This document shows, one piece after another, positions 36,314 through 45,013 of a stretch of DNA of 64,000 nucleotides. Position 1 is the first letter of the stretch, and the number at the start of each line of letters is the position of its first letter. The position numbers and the translations under genes were made by a program. The notes below the pieces were generated by a model. The model was not told the DNA's origin. It saw only the letters and a list, made by a program, of their open reading frames with translations, and did no database searches. Source of the DNA: ZC4RG30 sp035556135 (lineage in GTDB: Bacteria > Pseudomonadota > Gammaproteobacteria > Steroidobacterales > Steroidobacteraceae); the NCBI GenBank assembly GCA_035556135.1, contig DATMFO010000003.1, forward strand, positions 1,612,001 through 1,676,000, in the 5' to 3' direction.

Positions 36314-36970
36314 TCAGCCGCGCGCGCCATGCCACTTGATGGCGTATTGCACCAGCTGGGCGTTGGTGTCGAGCGCGAGCTTGCGCTTGATGGTGAGCCG
36401 GTGGGTCTCCACCGTCTTCACCGACAGCGACAGGTTCTCGGCGATCTCCCGCGTGCCCAGCCCCTGGCCGATGAGGCTGATCACCTGCAGTTCGCGGGCC
36501 GAGAGCCTGGAGGTCGAATCGCCCTCGTCGGCGTCGCGCGTGGCCAGGGTCTGCTTCAGCGTCTCGCTGATGAAGCGCTCGCCGCGCAGCACGGCGCGCA
36601 GCGCGGTGATCAGCTGCTCGGTGGCCGCCTGCTTCATGATGTAGCCGGAAGCGCCGTGCGAGATCAGCCGCTCCGCATACACGGCCTCATCGTGCATGGA
36701 CAGCACCAGCACGCGGATGTCGGGAAAATGCGCATGCACGTCGCGCACCACGTTGAAGCCATCGCCCTGGTCGAGCGAGAGGTCGACCACCAGCGCATCG
36801 GGCTTGAGCTCGCGCACCAGCTTGCGGGCCTCCTGCTCGCTGTGCGCCTCGCCGCACACGGTGAGGTCTGGCTGGGCGTTGATCATCAGCTTGATGCCCT
36901 GGCGCACCACCGGGTGGTCATCAACCACCAGCACACGCCGCACATCCTTCTGCGTCACGTTCTGTGTCAT
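36314..36970 (-). CDS. NarL/FixJ-type response regulator
   Basis: 218 aa. Receiver domain 1-130 with acidic pair DD17-18, phospho-acceptor Asp63 (ALVVDLSLDQ), Ser/Thr position in VLVLSMHDE and Lys in SGYIMKQAA. The LuxR-type helix-turn-helix covers about 150-210 (LSARELQVISLIGQGLGTREIAENLSLSVKTVETHRLTIKRKL). It should bind DNA when phosphorylated. No histidine kinase is near, so the partner is unknown. ATG 36970 is used; an in-frame start 9 codons earlier has no support. It leads an apparent transcript with mutY and yggX. Confidence 0.93.
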   Translation of the reverse strand: MTQNVTQKDVRRVLVVDDHPVVRQGIKLMINAQPDLTVCGEAHSEQEARKLVRELKPDALVVDLSLDQGDGFNVVRDVHAHFPDIRVLVLSMHDEAVYAERLISHGASGYIMKQAATEQLITALRAVLRGERFISETLKQTLATRDADEGDSTSRLSARELQVISLIGQGLGTREIAENLSLSVKTVETHRLTIKRKLALDTNAQLVQYAIKWHGARG

Positions 36971-37165
36971 TGGCCCTGGTCCGTTCTGGCGGGGCAACGG
37001 ACACGCAGGTTGCGTGCCGTCTCCCGCATTGATTCTATCGGAACATTGACCTTATACCGCGTGCACGGTGTTGGCCAGTTCACAGAATTCCCGATCACGG
37101 ACTGCGTCATGCGGGGTCCGCTGCATGGACAGCGGACGCCCGGACGATGCGGGAGGATTCCGGCG

Positions 37166-38071
37166 CTAGAGCTGGACGGTGAAGTCCCCGTCCTTCGGAT
37201 TGATCTCGAAGCGGCCATTCTGCACGGCCGAGACCCACTTGGTGGTCTTCAGGAAGCCGCCGAAGGCGAACAGGTGCACGCTCTCGAAGCCGGAGCCGGC
37301 GGCATTGGCCGCAGCCAGCTTCGTGACCACCTCTTCCGGACCGCTGTCCTTCAGCAGGCCGGCGATCAGGCTGGCCTTGCCGCTGGTGAGCGCGCGGATC
37401 GAGGCGCCCGCGCCGCAGATCTTGGCATAGCGGAGCAGCGTCTTGATGCTGGCCGGACCGCCGAGGCCCGGACGGATGGTGTTGGTGATGCCATTGGCGC
37501 GCATGATCTTTTCCCACTCGATGATGGGCTCGGCCTCGAAGCACACCTGCGTGGTGAACTTCAGCTCGAAACCCTGCTCCTTCGAGATGGCCACCTTGCG
37601 GGCCTCGAACTGGCGCTGCTGCTCCACGGTCATGTGGGCATGGCCTTCCGGATGGCCGGCCATGTACTTGGTCTTGATGCCGGCGCGGGCAAAGTGGCCG
37701 GTCTCCAGCACGCCGATGGTGGAATCGAAGGCGCCCTCGGGCTTGGGCATGTCACCGGCGATCAGCAGCATCTTCTTCGCGCCGGCCACCTCGGTGAGCT
37801 TGCGCGCGATCTCGGCCACTTCGGCGGCGTCCTTGATGCGGCGGCAGGGCACATGCGGCACGGCGTTGAAGCCGGCCTCGCCCACGGCCTTGGCCGCGGC
37901 GGTGAGATCATCCCAGGTCTGGTTGGGGAACAGGGCGATGAAGATGTCCGTATTCTTCGGCACCAGCGTTGCAGCCTCGGCAAGGAACTCGGTGTCCTTG
38001 CAGGTCATCTCGATCGAGGCATTGGCGAGCAGCGCGCGGATCTGCGCACTGGTTGCAGTCGTTACGGACAT
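37166..38071 (-). CDS. Methylenetetrahydrofolate reductase-like (MetF family) protein
   Basis: 301 aa. The pattern of a MetF TIM barrel is visible: VPHVPCRRIKDAAEVAEIARKL, LLIAGDMPKPEGAFDSTIGVLETG (the R-G-D-x-P-like FAD/substrate loop, with IAGD instead of LRGD), then YMAGHPEGHAHMT, FTTQVCFEAEPIIEWEKIM and TIRPGLGGPASIKTLLRYAKICG. It is clearly divergent from E. coli MetF and could be a paralogue used in one-carbon side pathways rather than methionine synthesis. AAGGAG precedes the ATG. The start codon overlaps the end of the upstream GloVer gene by 10 bp, implying joint translation, though no functional link is known. Confidence 0.68.
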   Translation of the reverse strand: MSVTTATSAQIRALLANASIEMTCKDTEFLAEAATLVPKNTDIFIALFPNQTWDDLTAAAKAVGEAGFNAVPHVPCRRIKDAAEVAEIARKLTEVAGAKKMLLIAGDMPKPEGAFDSTIGVLETGHFARAGIKTKYMAGHPEGHAHMTVEQQRQFEARKVAISKEQGFELKFTTQVCFEAEPIIEWEKIMRANGITNTIRPGLGGPASIKTLLRYAKICGAGASIRALTSGKASLIAGLLKDSGPEEVVTKLAAANAAGSGFESVHLFAFGGFLKTTKWVSAVQNGRFEINPKDGDFTVQL

Positions 38072-39702
38072 GAGGGACGGATCTCCTTTTTCACCTTGAA
38101 GCAGAGCAGCGCCGCGGCGAGCAGCAGCCACCCCAATGACAGCGAGCCGGCGCCGCCACCGCCATCGACCGGCTGCAGCAGCGGCGCATTGACGACCACG
38201 GCGGTGTAGGCATTGCGCACGATTGCCGGGGTGTTTTCGTCGCCATCGTCTGCATCGGTGCAGCTGAGCGAGAACACCATTGCACCGGGAATGAGGGTGA
38301 AGGTCTGGCTGCCGGAGGGTTCGGTGGGATCCTTCCAGTCGGCAGTGCCGCCGCCCTTCTTGCAGGTTGCGCCAGCGGGCGCGTTCCAGTTGAGCGTGAC
38401 CGGCGCCCCCGCGGTGACCTCGCGGGCGGAGACAGTGAGCTCCACCGGCAGTGGGCCGCCCGTGCTTTCTTCCAGGCGCACGATGGCGCCATAACCGGAG
38501 TCGCTGTTGCCGTCGGAGTAAGTGACAGCATAGATGGTGCCATTGGCCAGCAGCACGCCCGCGAAGGGGGAATGACCGTCGAGGGGGGTGCCCATGAAGC
38601 CGTGGAGCAGCGTGAAGGTGCCGTCGGCGGCGATCTTCCACGCGGTGCCGGCGTGGTATGGCCCGCCCGCGCGCGTGGTGCCATAGAAATTGCCGAGCCC
38701 ATCCTGCACCACCGGCGCCAGCGGCCCGCTGCCTCCGAAGTACGGACCCCTGAAAGCATGCACCACCGAGACCTCGCCGTCCGGAGTCATGCGGAACACG
38801 GTGCCATGGCCGTACTGGCCGCCCTGGGCGGCGGTGCCGTAGAAATTGCCGTCGGCAGAGAGCATCAGCGCGGCGCGCGGATTGGCGCCCGTGGAGTTCA
38901 CCGCCAGACCCTCGTCGCTGAACGAGCCCAGCTTCGGGAAGGAGTACAGCACTTCCTGGTTGCCGGTGGTGGCAATGCGGTAGATGGTGCCGCGATTGCT
39001 CGAGCCGCCAACCAGCGTGGTGCCATAGAGCAGGCCGTCGGGGCCGACGACCAGGGCACCCTCGGGATTCTCTCCATCGGGCCCGTTGAACTCGTGGATC
39101 ACCGAATATCCGGTGCCGTCGGCGGCGATGCGCCACACGGTGCCCTTGTTGCGCGCGCCGCCATTGAGGGTGGTGCCGTAGATGTATCCGTCGGGACCGA
39201 AGACCACCCCTGTGTAGGGCAGTGCCGCGTTGTTCTTGCCGCCGCCGAAGTTGTGCAGGATGGTGAACGTGCCATCGAGGGTGACGCGGAACAATGTGCC
39301 GAGGCCTTCGCCGCCACCGAAATAAGCGGTGCCATAGAGGCTGTCGTCCGGATCCGGTCCCTGTATCAGCGCGCCGAAGATGCTGACGCCCTCGGTGCCG
39401 TCGCCCTTGAGCGAGTAGAGGGTGCTCAGCTGGTTGGAGGGCGTGAGCCGGGCAATGGCGCCAGTGCCCTCGCCGCCCGCGGACGCCCCGAAATAGATAT
39501 TGCCGTCGCGCCCCAGCAGCAGCCCGCCGCGCACCTGGCGCGGGGCGTTCTTGTATTCAGTGCCCGGCGAGGACAGCACCGCCGTGGGCAGAAGATTGGC
39601 ATGTTCCGTGCGCTCGGCCGTCAGGCCGGGCTGCGCCATGAGGCCAGCCAGCACAAGCGGAATGAGCGCGGCGAGACGCCGCGGATGACGGATGAAATGC
39701 AT
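38062..39702 (-). CDS. GloVer-type tandem-repeat surface protein with GlyGly-CTERM-like tail
   Basis: 546 aa. Signal peptide 1-29 (ending GLTA). Residues about 50-420 contain eight or so repeats of about 50 residues built on 'G..GPDG.LYGTT..GG....GTV(W/F)RI..DGT...LH.F', the TIGR03803 'choice-of-anchor tandem repeat' (GloVer) unit; it probably forms a beta-propeller-like array. An immunoglobulin-like domain follows (PVELTVSAREVTAGAPVTLNWNAP). The C-terminus is a glycine patch (VDGGGGAGSLS), a hydrophobic helix (LGWLLLAAALLCF) and a basic end (KVKKE), the layout of GlyGly-CTERM signals that are processed by rhombosortase. Ends 10 bp inside the MetF-like gene. Confidence 0.82.
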   Translation of the reverse strand: MHFIRHPRRLAALIPLVLAGLMAQPGLTAERTEHANLLPTAVLSSPGTEYKNAPRQVRGGLLLGRDGNIYFGASAGGEGTGAIARLTPSNQLSTLYSLKGDGTEGVSIFGALIQGPDPDDSLYGTAYFGGGEGLGTLFRVTLDGTFTILHNFGGGKNNAALPYTGVVFGPDGYIYGTTLNGGARNKGTVWRIAADGTGYSVIHEFNGPDGENPEGALVVGPDGLLYGTTLVGGSSNRGTIYRIATTGNQEVLYSFPKLGSFSDEGLAVNSTGANPRAALMLSADGNFYGTAAQGGQYGHGTVFRMTPDGEVSVVHAFRGPYFGGSGPLAPVVQDGLGNFYGTTRAGGPYHAGTAWKIAADGTFTLLHGFMGTPLDGHSPFAGVLLANGTIYAVTYSDGNSDSGYGAIVRLEESTGGPLPVELTVSAREVTAGAPVTLNWNAPAGATCKKGGGTADWKDPTEPSGSQTFTLIPGAMVFSLSCTDADDGDENTPAIVRNAYTAVVVNAPLLQPVDGGGGAGSLSLGWLLLAAALLCFKVKKEIRPSCP

Positions 39703-39817
39703 GGAATTCCCACACCCCGGGTAGCGGGGCATTACAGCACAGCCCTCGCCGCGCCGGGAAGCAGGGTGGCGGAATCGTAACGCGGCCTCCGCGCGGCCCC
39801 GCGGCGCGGGGCCGCCG

Positions 39818-41086
39818 CTACTCGTACCGCAGGGCGTCGATGGGCGCCAGGTTCGCGGCCTTGCTGGCTGGCAGGATGCCGAAAACCATGCCGATCAGCA
39901 TGGAAAACAGGCATGCGCCGCCCACCGCCCACCAGGGCACGGCAGGTGCAGGGAAGTTGGGAATCAGCCCCGCGACGCCGTAGGCCAGTGCAAAGCCTAT
40001 CGCCATGCCGATGAGGCCGCCGATCAGCGCCAGGACCATTGCCTCGATCAGGAACTGCAGCATGATGAACCGGCGCGGCGCGCCCAGCGCCTTGGCGATG
40101 CCGATTTCACGGGTGCGTTCAGTGACTGACACCAGCATGATGTTCATGATCCCGATGCCGCCCACCAGCAGCGAGATGCCCACCACGCCGGCCACCACCG
40201 CCGTGATGGTGCCGGTGATGCGGTTGAAGGTCTCGATGAACGACTGGGAGGACTCGACGCGGAAATCATCCAGGTCGTCGGCCCCGATGCCGTGCGCGCG
40301 CCGCATCAGCGCGCTGACCTGCTGCTTCACGTTCTCCACCATGTCGGGGTCATCGACGGTGAAGGTGATGGAAATATCCGGGCGTGCCACCTGGGTGTTG
40401 AACGTCAGGGCCGTCTGGAAGGGCATCACCGCGAAGGCGTCCTGGCTGAAGCCGAACACCTCGCCCAGCGACTCGGCCACGCCGATCACCTTGAACCACT
40501 CCCGGCCAATCTGCACGAATTCCCCGACCGGGTTGTCCGGCAGGTCGAGCTCGCGCACCATGTCGGCGCCCAGCACCACCACGCGGCGCCGGCTGTCGTC
40601 ATCGCTGCGGGTGATGAAGCGACCCAGCCGCGGGAACATGCGCCGCACATCCTGCATGCTCTCGCTGGTGCCGAAGATCTGGCCCGCCGCCGAGCGCGAG
40701 CCGTAGGTGATCTGCCCCACTGGCACCTGCAGCACCGGCGTGATGCTGGAGATGCCGTCGATGCGGTAGCGCAGCTCGTCGAGGTCGGTGAGCCGCAGCC
40801 GGTTCATCTGGCCGCGCATCTGGTGCTCCGGCGGCGTGTCGGCACGCAGCTGCAGCGCGGTGGAGCCCAGGCCCTCGAACTGCTGCGAGATGGAGGCCGA
40901 CATGCCCTGTACCAGCGCGATCACGCAGATCACCGAGGCCACACCGATGATCACGCCCAGCATGGTGAGGAAGCTGCGCAGGCGGTGCGCCTGGATCGCG
41001 CCGAGGGCCGAGCGCAGGCACTCCTGCACGGCATAGATCAGGCGCCGCGATGCGCCGGCGTCTTCCACCAGCAGCGAGTCAGCCAT
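39818..41086 (-). CDS. MacB-type ABC transporter permease (FtsX family)
   Basis: 422 aa. Four membrane helices with a large periplasmic domain after the first: RLRSFLTMLGVIIGVASVICVIALVQGM (TM1), MacB_PCD domain about 65-265, and the FtsX core with GGIGIMNIMLVSVTERTREIGIAKALGAPRRFIMLQFLIEAM. It lacks a fused ATPase; that is the next gene upstream, which overlaps by 8 bp. Together with the adaptor it would form a tripartite exporter acting from the periplasm, for example on peptides or lipids. Substrate unknown. Confidence 0.93.
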   Translation of the reverse strand: MADSLLVEDAGASRRLIYAVQECLRSALGAIQAHRLRSFLTMLGVIIGVASVICVIALVQGMSASISQQFEGLGSTALQLRADTPPEHQMRGQMNRLRLTDLDELRYRIDGISSITPVLQVPVGQITYGSRSAAGQIFGTSESMQDVRRMFPRLGRFITRSDDDSRRRVVVLGADMVRELDLPDNPVGEFVQIGREWFKVIGVAESLGEVFGFSQDAFAVMPFQTALTFNTQVARPDISITFTVDDPDMVENVKQQVSALMRRAHGIGADDLDDFRVESSQSFIETFNRITGTITAVVAGVVGISLLVGGIGIMNIMLVSVTERTREIGIAKALGAPRRFIMLQFLIEAMVLALIGGLIGMAIGFALAYGVAGLIPNFPAPAVPWWAVGGACLFSMLIGMVFGILPASKAANLAPIDALRYE

Positions 41087-41756
41087 TGAGGCGGTCCTCG
41101 GCGATGCGGCCGTCGTGCAGGCGCACCTGGCGGCGGCAGATGGAGGCGATGCCCGGATCGTGCGTGACGATCACCACGGTCTGGCCATCGGCGTGCAGCT
41201 GGGCGAAGAGGTCCATGATCTCGCGCGCGGTGCGGCTGTCGAGGTTGCCGGTGGGCTCATCCGCCAGCAGCAGCTCCGGGTGGCCCACCAGCGCGCGCGC
41301 CACGGCCACGCGCTGGCGCTGGCCACCGGAGAGCTCGTTGGGACGGTGGCCGGTGCGGTCCGCCAGCCCCACGCGCTCGAGCGCGTGGCGGGCGTGCTCG
41401 CGGCGCGCCTTCGGACCGATGCCGCGGTAGATCAACGGCTGCGCCACATTGTCGAGTGCGGTCATGCGCGGCATCAAGTAGAAATTCTGGAACACGAAGC
41501 CGATCTTGCGGTTGCGCACCGAGGCCAGCTGTTCCTCGTCGAGACCCGCCACTTCTTCATCATCGAGGCGGTAGCGGCCACGCGTGGGCGTATCGAGGCA
41601 GCCGAGGATGTTCATCATCGTGGATTTGCCCGACCCGGACGCGCCGGTGAGCGCGACGAACTCGTTGTTGCCGATCGTCAGGTCGACGTCGGAGAGCGCC
41701 GGGTAGGCCTCTCCACCCAGCTGGTAGATCTTGGTGATGCCGGTGAGCTCGATCAC
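41079..41756 (-). CDS. MacB/LolD-type ABC transporter ATPase
   Basis: 225 aa, a single nucleotide-binding domain: Walker A TGASGSGKST, Q-loop VFQNFYLMPRMTALDNV, signature LSGGQRQRVAVARALV, Walker B LLLADEPTGNLDS and H-loop VIVTHDP. The A-D-E-P-T-G-N-L-D form is that of the MacB/LolD/FtsE group. Overlaps the adaptor gene by 4 bp upstream and the permease gene by 8 bp downstream, so stoichiometric production is likely. Confidence 0.95.
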   Translation of the reverse strand: MIELTGITKIYQLGGEAYPALSDVDLTIGNNEFVALTGASGSGKSTMMNILGCLDTPTRGRYRLDDEEVAGLDEEQLASVRNRKIGFVFQNFYLMPRMTALDNVAQPLIYRGIGPKARREHARHALERVGLADRTGHRPNELSGGQRQRVAVARALVGHPELLLADEPTGNLDSRTAREIMDLFAQLHADGQTVVIVTHDPGIASICRRQVRLHDGRIAEDRLNG

Positions 41757-42991
41757 GGGCTCGCCGGTGCCGCCACAGCTTCGCCGGCAGCGGAAGTGCC
41801 AGCCCCCTCCGTGGCAGCCGCCTTCTCCTTCACCCGGTCACCATCGCGCAGGAAACGCAGCACGCGCGGCGGACCTGCGGCAATGCGGCCACCGGGAGCC
41901 AGGCCCTTCTTCACTGCAATCCAGGTGTCGTCGGCGATGTCCACCTCGACGGGCACCTTGCGCGCCACGCCGTTGTCGACCACGAACACGCTGGCCTTTG
42001 CCGGCTCGTTGCGGTCCTGGGAGTCTTCGTATTGCACGGCCTGCACTGGCACCGCGGGCACCGGCGGCGTGTCGGCGGCGCGGGTGGCGATCTCCGCGCG
42101 GCAGCTCATGCCGGTGTGGAACTTCATGTTCTCGGTGGCGTTGAGCCGGATCTTCACCGGATAGCTCTTGCCCTGCCCCTGCACGGTGCGGGGCGACACG
42201 GCCACGGTCTCCACCACACCCTCCCATGACTGGTCGGGGAACGCGGCCGGCACGATGCGGGCGGTCTGCCCCGGCACCACGCGCGCCACGTCGGTCTCGT
42301 TGACATTGACCTCGGCGTACATGTTGGAGATGTCGGAGATCGTCATCAGGTCGGAGCCGGCGATGCTGGTGGCGCTGGGCACGGCAGTCTCGCCTTCCTT
42401 GATGATGAGCTGCGTGACGCGGCCGTCGATGGGCGCGCGCAGCTCGGTCTTGGCCAGCTGCTCGCGTGCCTCGTTGAGGCGCGCCTCGGTCTGGGTGGCG
42501 TTCTCGTTGGAGACGTTCAGCTCCACGCGCGCCTGGTCGCGTTGCGAGCGCACCTCGTCGTAAGTGTTGGCATCGATCACGCCGCTGGTGCGCAGCTGCT
42601 CGTAGCGCTTCCACTTGGTCTCGATGGTGTCCATCGCGACCTGCGCACGCTGGATGGACAGCCGCGACTGGCGCAGCGCGGCCTCCAGCGCGTCGACCTG
42701 GGTCTGCAGCGTGGCCGGATCAAGCCGCAGCACCGTCTGGCCTGCCTTCACCGGGTCGCCTTCCTTTACGTAGAGCGCCTTGACGCGCCCCATCACCTCC
42801 GAGCCCAGGCGGATCTCGGTCTGGTAGGTGAGGCTGCCGGAAGCGAGGATGGTGGGAGTGATCACGCGTGATTCCACGGCGACCATCTCCACTTCCTTGG
42901 CCTCGCCGCCGCCCATGTTCTTCAGCACCACCGGCAGCGCCAGCAATGCCACCACGCCTGCCGCCAGCAGGATCTTGCCGCCTCGGGTCAT
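41753..42991 (-). CDS. MacA/HlyD-type periplasmic adaptor
   Basis: 412 aa. N-terminal membrane anchor (residues 5-25), biotinyl-lipoyl domain split around a long alpha-hairpin (about 95-185, coiled-coil rich: RQSRLSIQRAQVAMDTIETKWKRYE...), the second lipoyl half ELRAPIDGRVTQLIIKEGE, then beta-barrel and membrane-proximal domains. A low-complexity Ala/Glu tail ends the protein. ATG 42991 is chosen because a GAGG lies 7 bp before it, overlapping the TAA of the Yip1-family gene; the open frame up to 43615 has no protein character. First of the three exporter components in this direction. Confidence 0.93.
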   Translation of the reverse strand: MTRGGKILLAAGVVALLALPVVLKNMGGGEAKEVEMVAVESRVITPTILASGSLTYQTEIRLGSEVMGRVKALYVKEGDPVKAGQTVLRLDPATLQTQVDALEAALRQSRLSIQRAQVAMDTIETKWKRYEQLRTSGVIDANTYDEVRSQRDQARVELNVSNENATQTEARLNEAREQLAKTELRAPIDGRVTQLIIKEGETAVPSATSIAGSDLMTISDISNMYAEVNVNETDVARVVPGQTARIVPAAFPDQSWEGVVETVAVSPRTVQGQGKSYPVKIRLNATENMKFHTGMSCRAEIATRAADTPPVPAVPVQAVQYEDSQDRNEPAKASVFVVDNGVARKVPVEVDIADDTWIAVKKGLAPGGRIAAGPPRVLRFLRDGDRVKEKAAATEGAGTSAAGEAVAAPASP

Positions 42992-42993
42992 GC

Positions 42994-43698
42994 TTACCTC
43001 AATGCGAAGAAGGCCCAGATGCCGTAGACCAGCACGAACGGCAGGGCGGCCACGATGATGCAGTAGGTCCAGCTGCGCACGGTCCAGACCTTCAGGCCCA
43101 TGGCAGTCAGGTACACGGTGAACAGCTGGAACAGGTTCACGCTGCTGAACAGCGAATAGCCCGGCTCGCCGGCCTCGCGGTGGAACACCAGCTCGTTGAG
43201 CGACAGCGGCTGCAGGGCCGCCTGTGATACCTGATTGTTGCTGGCAGTGAGCAGCGCCAATGCGGCCAGCAGCGTACCCACCAGCATCACCGGCAGCGTG
43301 GACCACGCCGACAGCGCGAACCAGTGGCGGAAGCTGCGCTCCACGCCCGTGACCTTGGTGGCCAGCAGCAGGTAGAGGGCGCTGATCAGCAGCATCAGCG
43401 GCAGGGCGATGCCGGCAATCACGGCCCCAAGCGCTGCCCGCACGCCGACCTGACCCGCGGCATTGCGCCCCATGGTGGCGATTTCCGCATCGGTCATGTT
43501 GGCCCCGAGCGAACTGGCCCGCACCTGCTGGTCGACCAGCCACTCGATGTCGACAAACAGCACATACCAGAGCGCGATGCCGCCCTGCAGGAGCACCAGC
43601 AGCAGCAGCGGCCACCAGAAGCGCGGACGCGCATCCAGCTCGCCGAATCCCCTGCGCGGCTCGAAGATGAGCGCCTGGAAAATGCCAAGATTGTTCAT
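42994..43698 (-). CDS. Yip1-domain integral membrane protein
   Basis: 234 aa with five predicted helices (about 28-48, 85-112, 125-150, 170-195 and 208-230). The first residues NNLGIFQALIFEPRRGFGELDARPRFWWPLLLLVL and the five-helix pattern match bacterial Yip1-family proteins, often encoded next to MacAB-like exporters. Function is unknown; a role in membrane organisation or in assembling the exporter is a guess from context. Its stop is 2 bp before the adaptor ATG, so it is the first gene of the four-gene operon. Divergent to the sigma factor gene (117 bp between starts). Confidence 0.82.
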   Translation of the reverse strand: MNNLGIFQALIFEPRRGFGELDARPRFWWPLLLLVLLQGGIALWYVLFVDIEWLVDQQVRASSLGANMTDAEIATMGRNAAGQVGVRAALGAVIAGIALPLMLLISALYLLLATKVTGVERSFRHWFALSAWSTLPVMLVGTLLAALALLTASNNQVSQAALQPLSLNELVFHREAGEPGYSLFSSVNLFQLFTVYLTAMGLKVWTVRSWTYCIIVAALPFVLVYGIWAFFALR

Positions 43699-43815
43699 GA
43701 TCCCCGGGCCTGTCCGTTGCGGTGGATTTTCTGGTTCCCGCCGTACAGTCCGGCGGGTGGAGCAGTCCTTACACCATTGTAAGGACCCGCCGGCCCGCCC
43801 GACTATCCTGTGCCG

Positions 43816-44322
43816 ATGGATGACCCGGACCGCGAACGGCGCTTTCTGGCCCTGCTCAACGCCAACCTGCCCGCCCTGGGTCGCCTGGCGGGCAGCTATG
43901 CCAGCGGCACCGCCGAGCGCGAGGACCTGGTGCAGGACATCGCACTTGCCCTGTGGCAGGCGCTGCCACGTTTCCGCGGCGAGAGCTCCGAGCGCACCTT
44001 CCTGTTCCGCATCGCCCACAACCACTGCATCGACCACATCACACGGCGCCGGCCCATGGCCTCGCTGCAGGACCTGGAGCTCGACCCCGTGGATGGGGCC
44101 CGGTCCATCGAATCCTCATTGAGCCAGCAACAGGATTCACTGCGCCTGATGGCTGCCGTACGGCAGCTGCCACTGATCCAGCGCCAGGTCGTGGTGCTGG
44201 CACTGGAAGACATGGACTACGCCGAAATCGGCGCAGTCCTCGGCATCACCGAGAACAACGTGGGCGTGCGCCTGAACCGGGCGCGCGTCACCTTGCGTAA
44301 ACTGATGGGAGAATCCCCATGA
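43816..44322 (+). CDS. ECF-type RNA polymerase sigma factor
   Basis: 168 aa. Region 2 at about 20-85 (DLVQDIALALWQALPRFRGESSERTFLFRIAHNHCIDHITRRR) and region 4 at about 112-162 (LPLIQRQVVVLALEDMDYAEIGAVLGITENNVGVRLNRARVTLRKL), with no region 1 or 3, as in ECF sigmas. ATG 43816 is preferred over GTG 43810. The stop overlaps the start of the next membrane-protein gene by 4 bp, the usual layout of a sigma and its membrane-bound regulator. The divergent Yip1/MacAB operon 117 bp away is a natural candidate target. Confidence 0.93.
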   Translation: MDDPDRERRFLALLNANLPALGRLAGSYASGTAEREDLVQDIALALWQALPRFRGESSERTFLFRIAHNHCIDHITRRRPMASLQDLELDPVDGARSIESSLSQQQDSLRLMAAVRQLPLIQRQVVVLALEDMDYAEIGAVLGITENNVGVRLNRARVTLRKLMGESP

Positions 44323-44900
44323 ACCCCCCTTCCGATTTCGGCGCGCTGAAGCAGCAATGGCAGTCCAGCGCGCAGCCGCTGCCCGACATCGCCGCGCTGC
44401 GCGAGCGCGTCACCGCCGACACCCGCTCGCACTGGCGGGCGCTGGGCCTGGTGATGGTGATGACGGTGGCCATCCTCGCCAGCTCGCTGGGCTTCGCCGT
44501 GCGCAGCGGCGAGCCGCCTGCTTGGCTGAGCTTCGGCTTCTCGGTGCTGTTCGCCACGCTGGTGTGGTCGGTGGCGCTGTGGCTCTCGCGCGGCACCTGG
44601 CGGCCACGCGATGACACCATTTCCGCCGCGCTCGATCTTTCCATCCGCCGCTGCCGCTCGATGATCCTCGCCGCGCCGGTGGGCGTCGCACTTTATGTCG
44701 TGGGGCTGGTGGGCTCGCTGGCGTGGAAGGACCGGCTGTTCGGCGTGGACTGGCCCGGCGTGCTCGGCACCCCGTCGATGATCATCGCGGGCTGGATCGG
44801 CGCGCCCCTGTATGCCGCCGGCATGGTCTGGAATGCCCGTCGCCAGCGCGCGCGCCTGAAGGTGCTGGTGGAACTCAAGCGGCAGCTGTCCGAGACCTGA
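44319..44900 (+). CDS. Four-helix membrane protein, candidate anti-sigma factor
   Basis: 193 aa. A cytoplasmic N-terminal segment of about 42 residues (DFGALKQQWQSSAQPLPDIAALRERVTADT) precedes four membrane helices (about 43-62, 70-90, 118-138 and 148-168) and a basic coiled-coil-like tail (RRQRARLKVLVELKRQL). Translational coupling to the ECF sigma gene makes a sigma-binding role likely. It lacks the H-x3-C-x2-C zinc motif of classic ZAS anti-sigmas, and I recognise no family. Whether it inhibits or senses is inference. Confidence 0.65.
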   Translation: MNPPSDFGALKQQWQSSAQPLPDIAALRERVTADTRSHWRALGLVMVMTVAILASSLGFAVRSGEPPAWLSFGFSVLFATLVWSVALWLSRGTWRPRDDTISAALDLSIRRCRSMILAAPVGVALYVVGLVGSLAWKDRLFGVDWPGVLGTPSMIIAGWIGAPLYAAGMVWNARRQRARLKVLVELKRQLSET

Positions 44901-45013
44901 GCAGGACGCCGGGAGCACCGCACCGGTTATCGATCCGGCGCAACCTTATGCGCCAGCGGCAATAAGAAATAGGTTGGCGGGGCGGGGCATATAGCCGATC
45001 CTGCGCGATCCTT

